Of a stretch of DNA of 10,078 bases, positions 6,983-10,078 are shown one piece after another. The stretch lies in NCBI GenBank assembly GCA_030539475.1, contig JAUNRY010000048.1, forward strand, positions 1 to 10,078, written 5' to 3'. The stretch is from Bacteroidia bacterium (lineage in GTDB: Bacteria > Bacteroidota > Bacteroidia > Bacteroidales > Dysgonomonadaceae). Each line of letters begins with the position of its first letter. Positions within the stretch are counted from its first letter, which is position 1. The notes beneath the pieces are model-generated. The model worked only from the letters and a program-made list of their open reading frames with translations, did not search any database and was not told the DNA's origin. Made by a program: the position numbers and the translations under genes.

Positions 6983-6988
6983 TCTATT

Positions 6989-7058
6989 TTTTAGCTTTTG
7001 GCTTTTAGCAATTAGCTATTGCAAACTGATAACTGAAAACTGATAACTGAAAACTCAT
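6989..7058. repeat. Heptanucleotide array, BatA-BatB spacer (clearest example)
   Basis: Ten consecutive 7-base units in a single unbroken phase cover 70 bases. The first block is TTTTAGC (6989-6995 and 7003-7009) with the single-base variant TTTTGGC between them, then AATTAGC. A transitional unit (TATTGCA, 7017-7023) leads to a second block alternating AACTGAT (7024, 7038) and AACTGAA (7031, 7045), ending in AACTCAT, whose last base is the first base of the BatA stop codon complement. Neighbouring units in each block match at five or six of seven positions. Confidence 0.85.
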
Positions 7059-8041
7059 TACGGTATATTCCTCAACCACGTTCTCCGCAAAATCAGTTCC
7101 AGTAAAATCAATCCCAGCGCGAATAACGCGAAAGGCATAAACAATTCCTGCTTTCTGGTTACATTTTGCACGCTGATAAGGTATTTTTCCAGTTCATCAA
7201 TTTCGTTGTATATATTGCTCAAACTCTCGTTATCCACGGCGCGGAAATATTGGCCGCCCGTTAAGGATGCTATTTCGGTGAGCGTATTTTCATCTATATC
7301 CACCGGCATATTCTGCAGGCGCATTCCAAAAGGCGTTTGTACCGGCGTGGGCGCCGTTCCTTTTGTGCCGGCCCCGATGGTGTAAACCCTAATGCCGTAA
7401 CTTCTGGCCAAATCGGCGGCGGTGAGCGGCGCAATTTGTCCGCGGTTATTGGAGCCGTCGGTGAGCAAGATTATTACTTTCGATTTGGATTCGCTGTCTT
7501 TTAGCCGGTTCACGGCGTTTGCCAAACCCAACCCGATGGCCGTTCCGTCTTCGATAATACCGAAATCGATGCCACTCAACAAATTGAGCAACACGTTGTG
7601 GTCGGTAGTCATGGGGCATTGCGTGAAACTTTCGCCGGCGAAAACCACCAGCCCGATGTTATCGTTTCCGCGGTCGGTGATAAATTCGGCGGCCACTTTT
7701 TTAACGGCTTCCAGCCGGTTGGGCTGCAAGTCCTGCGCCAGCATGGAACCCGACACATCAAGCGCCAGCATAATATCGATTCCCTGCGTTTCGGTTTCTT
7801 CCCAGCTGTCGGTTGCCTGCGGGCGGGCAAGCACCACGATAAGCAATGCCAAGGCAATCATCCTCAAGGCAAACGGGAGATGCCGAAGGTACGTTTTAAA
7901 TCCCCTGTTCTTTCCGCTGAAAGCATGGGTGGAAGCCAACTTAAACGATGCCTGCGTTTTAGACATGCGAATGACGTACCACGCGATAAGCGGAACGAGT
8001 ATCAGCAGCAGATAGAGATATGTTGGATTGGCGAATTGCAT
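7058..8041 (-). CDS. batA: BatA: membrane-anchored vWA protein
   Basis: This 327-residue protein has membrane helices at about 8-24, 56-72 and 302-318. The basic loop between the first two (residues 25-54, with seven or more K/R) is predicted cytoplasmic, so the vWA domain (about 88-285) should face the periplasm. The MIDAS motif is complete: LDVSGS (D95, S97, S99), the threonine in EDGTAIG (T167), and LLTDGSNN (D195). The C-terminus is short and basic (RRTWLR), consistent with a cytoplasmic end. It is the canonical first gene of batABCDE and pairs with BatB. In related systems a MoxR ATPase acts with such vWA proteins; here that is inferred from operon type. Length and motif order are typical of the family. 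Confidence 0.95.
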   Translation of the reverse strand: MQFANPTYLYLLLILVPLIAWYVIRMSKTQASFKLASTHAFSGKNRGFKTYLRHLPFALRMIALALLIVVLARPQATDSWEETETQGIDIMLALDVSGSMLAQDLQPNRLEAVKKVAAEFITDRGNDNIGLVVFAGESFTQCPMTTDHNVLLNLLSGIDFGIIEDGTAIGLGLANAVNRLKDSESKSKVIILLTDGSNNRGQIAPLTAADLARSYGIRVYTIGAGTKGTAPTPVQTPFGMRLQNMPVDIDENTLTEIASLTGGQYFRAVDNESLSNIYNEIDELEKYLISVQNVTRKQELFMPFALFALGLILLELILRRTWLRNIP

Positions 8042-8050
8042 ATTTTTTTA

Positions 8051-8113
8051 AGACTTCGAGATTTCAGACATCAGATGCCAGGCTTTTTGAAGCATATTCT
8101 GTCTTTCAGTCTA
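8051..8113. repeat. Degenerate heptanucleotide array, BatD-like/BatA spacer
   Basis: Weak 7-base periodicity fills the spacer. CAGACAT and CAGATGC (8065-8078) are followed by CAGGCTT (8079-8085) and preceded by GAGATTT (8058-8064). In the same phase TGTCTTT (8100-8106) and CAGTCTA (8107-8113) reach into the stop codon of the upstream gene. Adjacent units share only two to five of seven positions, so this is the least certain array. Confidence 0.45.
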
Positions 8114-9151
8114 TTTATCCTGTTCAATTTCTTCTTTTAATTTTTCCTGTTCTTTTTTATCCGGCAACGGATCCGATTCGCGCGTTTGGTTGACGAAGAA
8201 ATAAGCATTCATCAAGCTCAAGTCGTTTTCGTCCGGATACGGCTTGTGTTTCGCGAATTTCACCATATCGGCCACCGACAGAATCTGCACCAAGTTGTTG
8301 TAAACCGACTCGTCTTCCGATTTTTTGCGTATTTCCGTCAGAATTTCGCCCGAAGTCATCTCCATGGCGTTTATCCGGTAACGTTCAAACATGTATAAAC
8401 GCAAAATATCGGTAATTTTCGTATAGTATTCTTTTTCGCGTCCGTCGTGCTGCCATATTTTTTCGGCTTTCAGCTTATCCAGTTCCTGAATTGCGCGAAC
8501 GTGCGGCGGCAATACCTGCGGCGGCGTAAAGAAGTATCCTTTTTTCTTTTTCCGGAGTACAAGCACGATAATCAATCCTATTAACAGCAGCAGCAGGATG
8601 ATTCCCAGAATAATCCACAGCAGCCACAGGTAATCTGTCCACACGAAAGGTGGTTTTTGCAGCGGTTTTATATCGTGAAGCTGCAATTGGCGGAAATCGA
8701 TGGAGTCGGTTTGTCCCGTGTTCAGTTTTTCCAGGTAGGCCACGGTAGAGTCTTTGAGTACGGGCGAGGTAACTTTCAAGCCGAACGAGTTGGAAAAAAT
8801 GGTGTCGGTCCCGTCGAAAACGGACATGTGCGGAATGTAATACAGCGTTGAGTCGAACGACGTTACCACGTACCGGAAATTCATAGTCGCCACGTTGTTC
8901 TCAATCAGCGTGTCGGGCGGAAGCATTGTAATTACTTCCAAGCCGGGAACAATTTCCTGCTGAAAAACCGGAAAATGGATGGTTTGATCTTTGGGCGCGA
9001 TAACCCGCAGGTTGATAAGCGCCTGCTCGCCAATCTTAATTTCGGCCGGCTGCACGGTTGCCTGCACCGATGCCCGTTGCGCGAATGACTGACGCGGGAT
9101 GCCTATCAGCAATAAAAGCGGTAAAATTATATGTAGAAGTTTGTTTTGCAC
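8111..9151 (-). CDS. Short BatD-like membrane protein (DUF4381-like), GTG start
   Basis: This 346-residue protein begins with GTG (9151-9149). The codon immediately upstream in frame is TAA, and the next methionine is residue 76, inside the beta domain, so the GTG is the only start that keeps the signal peptide (hydrophobic LLHIILPLLLLIG, cleavage SFA before Q25). Residues about 26-130 form a beta-rich periplasmic domain (VQATVQPAEIKIGEQALINL) like the BatD repeats. A membrane helix lies at about 174-199, followed by RKKKK and a cytoplasmic tail. Residues 241-297 of the tail align without gaps to residues 526-582 of BatD at the other end of the operon. A gene of this type commonly sits between the DUF58 gene and batA in Bacteroidota. 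It probably anchors or recruits the vWA proteins; this is inferred from context. Confidence 0.88.
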   Translation of the reverse strand: MQNKLLHIILPLLLLIGIPRQSFAQRASVQATVQPAEIKIGEQALINLRVIAPKDQTIHFPVFQQEIVPGLEVITMLPPDTLIENNVATMNFRYVVTSFDSTLYYIPHMSVFDGTDTIFSNSFGLKVTSPVLKDSTVAYLEKLNTGQTDSIDFRQLQLHDIKPLQKPPFVWTDYLWLLWIILGIILLLLLIGLIIVLVLRKKKKGYFFTPPQVLPPHVRAIQELDKLKAEKIWQHDGREKEYYTKITDILRLYMFERYRINAMEMTSGEILTEIRKKSEDESVYNNLVQILSVADMVKFAKHKPYPDENDLSLMNAYFFVNQTRESDPLPDKKEQEKLKEEIEQDK

Positions 9152-9189
9152 TTAATGAATTCTTCCTATATTTATTATTCACCAAGAAA

Positions 9190-9203
9190 CGGAGCGTGCT
9201 CCG
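9190..9203 (-). other. Small GC-rich hairpin after the DUF58 stop codon, possible attenuator
   Basis: The inverted repeat CGGAG / CTCCG (9190-9194 and 9199-9203) closes a 4-base loop. It lies three bases after the DUF58 stop codon on the minus strand and is followed by TTTCTT. Five strong pairs and a broken T-tract are weaker than the two terminators at the left of the window, so partial termination or mRNA-end protection is only a possibility. The other intergenic regions of the bat cluster have no comparable hairpin. Confidence 0.3.
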
Positions 9204-9206
9204 CCT

Positions 9207-10076
9207 CTACCGGCGTTTTCGAAACAGCTGCAACAATGATTTCGCGTAATCGTCTTCGGTTGAAACGGATACATTATCCACGCTGCTTTGTTTAAATGTC
9301 TGCAACATTTCTGCCTGACGCTCTTTCCACCAAATGGCGTAATTGTTTCGCACGCGTTTCGACGAGGTGTCTATCCACATTTCACCGCCCGATTCGGGGT
9401 CTTTCACTTTCATCAGCCCCAGCGACGGCAGCCGCGTGCTCAATTTATCGTACACCTGTATGGCCACGATATCGTGCTTGCGGTTGGCTATGCGAAGCGA
9501 CGGTTTGTAATCGCCCGTATCGATGAAATCGGAGATTAAAAACGCCGTGCAGCGCTTTTTAATGGCGTTGGTCATATAACGCAGCGCCAGGTTTATATCC
9601 GTTCCGGCGTTTTCGGGCTCGAAACCCAAAATTTCACGAATGATGAAAAGGATATGTTTCCGCCCTTTTTTGGGCGGAATGAATTTTTCTACTTTATCCG
9701 AAAAGAAGATAACGCCTATTTTGTCGTTGTTCTGAATAGCGGAAAATGCCAATGTAGCGGCAATTTCGGCTACCATATCGCGTTTTATTTTCTCCGAGGA
9801 GCCAAAACCCAGGCTTTCCGACGCATCGATAAGCAACATCACCGTAAGTTCGCGCTCTTCTTCGAAGATTTTCACGAACGGGCGGTTGTAGCGGGCGGTA
9901 ACGTTCCAGTCTATGTCGCGCATATCGTCGCCGTACTGGTATTCGCGAACTTCGGAAAACGCCATACCGCGCCCTTTAAAAGCGGAGTGGTACTCTCCCG
10001 CGAAAATATTCCGCGACAATCCACGCGCTTTTATTTCAATATGTCGTACTTTTTTTAGTAGTTCGGATGTCTCCAT
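9207..10076 (-). CDS. DUF58-family cytoplasmic vWA protein of the MoxR/Bat cluster
   Basis: This 289-residue protein has no signal peptide or membrane helix and is predicted cytoplasmic. The DUF58 hallmark lies at about 35-61: GRGMAF, then SEVREYQYGDD (41-51) and RDIDWNVTAR (53-62). A vWA-like fold follows, with IDASES (D84, S86, S88), a threonine in NAGTD (T159) and ISDFID (D183), so MIDAS-type residues are present. The family is regularly encoded directly after a MoxR AAA+ ATPase and is thought to be its adaptor or client. The window ends two bases upstream of the start codon, so the expected moxR gene cannot be seen. The gene appears complete: the start ATG at 10076-10074 opens the usual N-terminus (a helix followed by a KARGLSR segment). 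It is followed by the BatD-like gene after 55 bases. Confidence 0.93.
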   Translation of the reverse strand: METSELLKKVRHIEIKARGLSRNIFAGEYHSAFKGRGMAFSEVREYQYGDDMRDIDWNVTARYNRPFVKIFEEERELTVMLLIDASESLGFGSSEKIKRDMVAEIAATLAFSAIQNNDKIGVIFFSDKVEKFIPPKKGRKHILFIIREILGFEPENAGTDINLALRYMTNAIKKRCTAFLISDFIDTGDYKPSLRIANRKHDIVAIQVYDKLSTRLPSLGLMKVKDPESGGEMWIDTSSKRVRNNYAIWWKERQAEMLQTFKQSSVDNVSVSTEDDYAKSLLQLFRKRR

Positions 10077-10078
10077 TT

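Noticed and set aside
6989..7058. CRISPR array reading of the tandem repeats
   Set aside because: Units are 7 bases with no unique spacers between them and no cas genes nearby, so this is a short tandem repeat.
7422..8015. A 197-codon open frame on the plus strand opposite BatA
   Set aside because: It overlaps the vWA domain of BatA, which has full motifs. The plus-strand protein shows no recognisable domain, signal peptide or start context.

Overview
The window looks like chromosomal DNA of a Bacteroidota bacterium, most likely Bacteroidales and perhaps close to Dysgonomonadaceae (Proteiniphilum/Petrimonas-like); the genus is a guess. The signs are the gene set and order of a Bacteroides-aerotolerance (bat) locus, a small Bacteroidales-type helix-turn-helix protein, weak or absent Shine-Dalgarno sequences, and four exported proteins whose predicted mature N-terminus is glutamine (the Bacteroidetes 'Q-rule'). 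All ten genes lie on the minus strand, so the text below follows transcription from high to low coordinates. Nothing points to a prophage, insertion sequence, CRISPR array, tRNA or rRNA, and no stretch over 300 bases lacks a gene.

Bases 10076-2510 are a seven-gene bat cluster: a cytoplasmic DUF58/vWA protein, a short BatD-like membrane protein with a GTG start, BatA, BatB (each a membrane-anchored vWA protein with an intact MIDAS motif), BatC (exported TPR protein with a Q/E/P-rich linker), full-length BatD, and BatE (TPR plus SH3-like). A MoxR-type AAA+ ATPase usually precedes the DUF58 gene in such loci and would lie just beyond the right edge. Signal peptides and positive-inside charges suggest one layout: the vWA domains of BatA/BatB, the beta domains of BatD and its short relative, and the TPR domains of BatC/BatE all face the periplasm. 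DUF58 and homologous tails of the two BatD-type proteins face the cytoplasm, where MoxR would act.

Downstream, a PAP2 phosphatase gene (2454-1753) follows BatE after 55 bases with no visible terminator and may be read through from the operon. Next comes a small HTH protein (1619-1326) ending in a strong intrinsic terminator. Last is a separately terminated DUF2007-UspA-UspA fusion gene (1230-76), ending in a hairpin that looks bidirectional.

The most unexpected structure lies between the genes. Five spacers of the bat/PAP2 region (2455-2509, 5121-5160, 5866-5959, 6983-7057, 8042-8110) are built largely of imperfect tandem heptanucleotides, with a different heptamer word in each spacer. The other spacers in the window show no such pattern by eye. 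These arrays resemble in form the short tandemly repeated heptamers of cyanobacteria, and they are the main point here that the genes do not explain.
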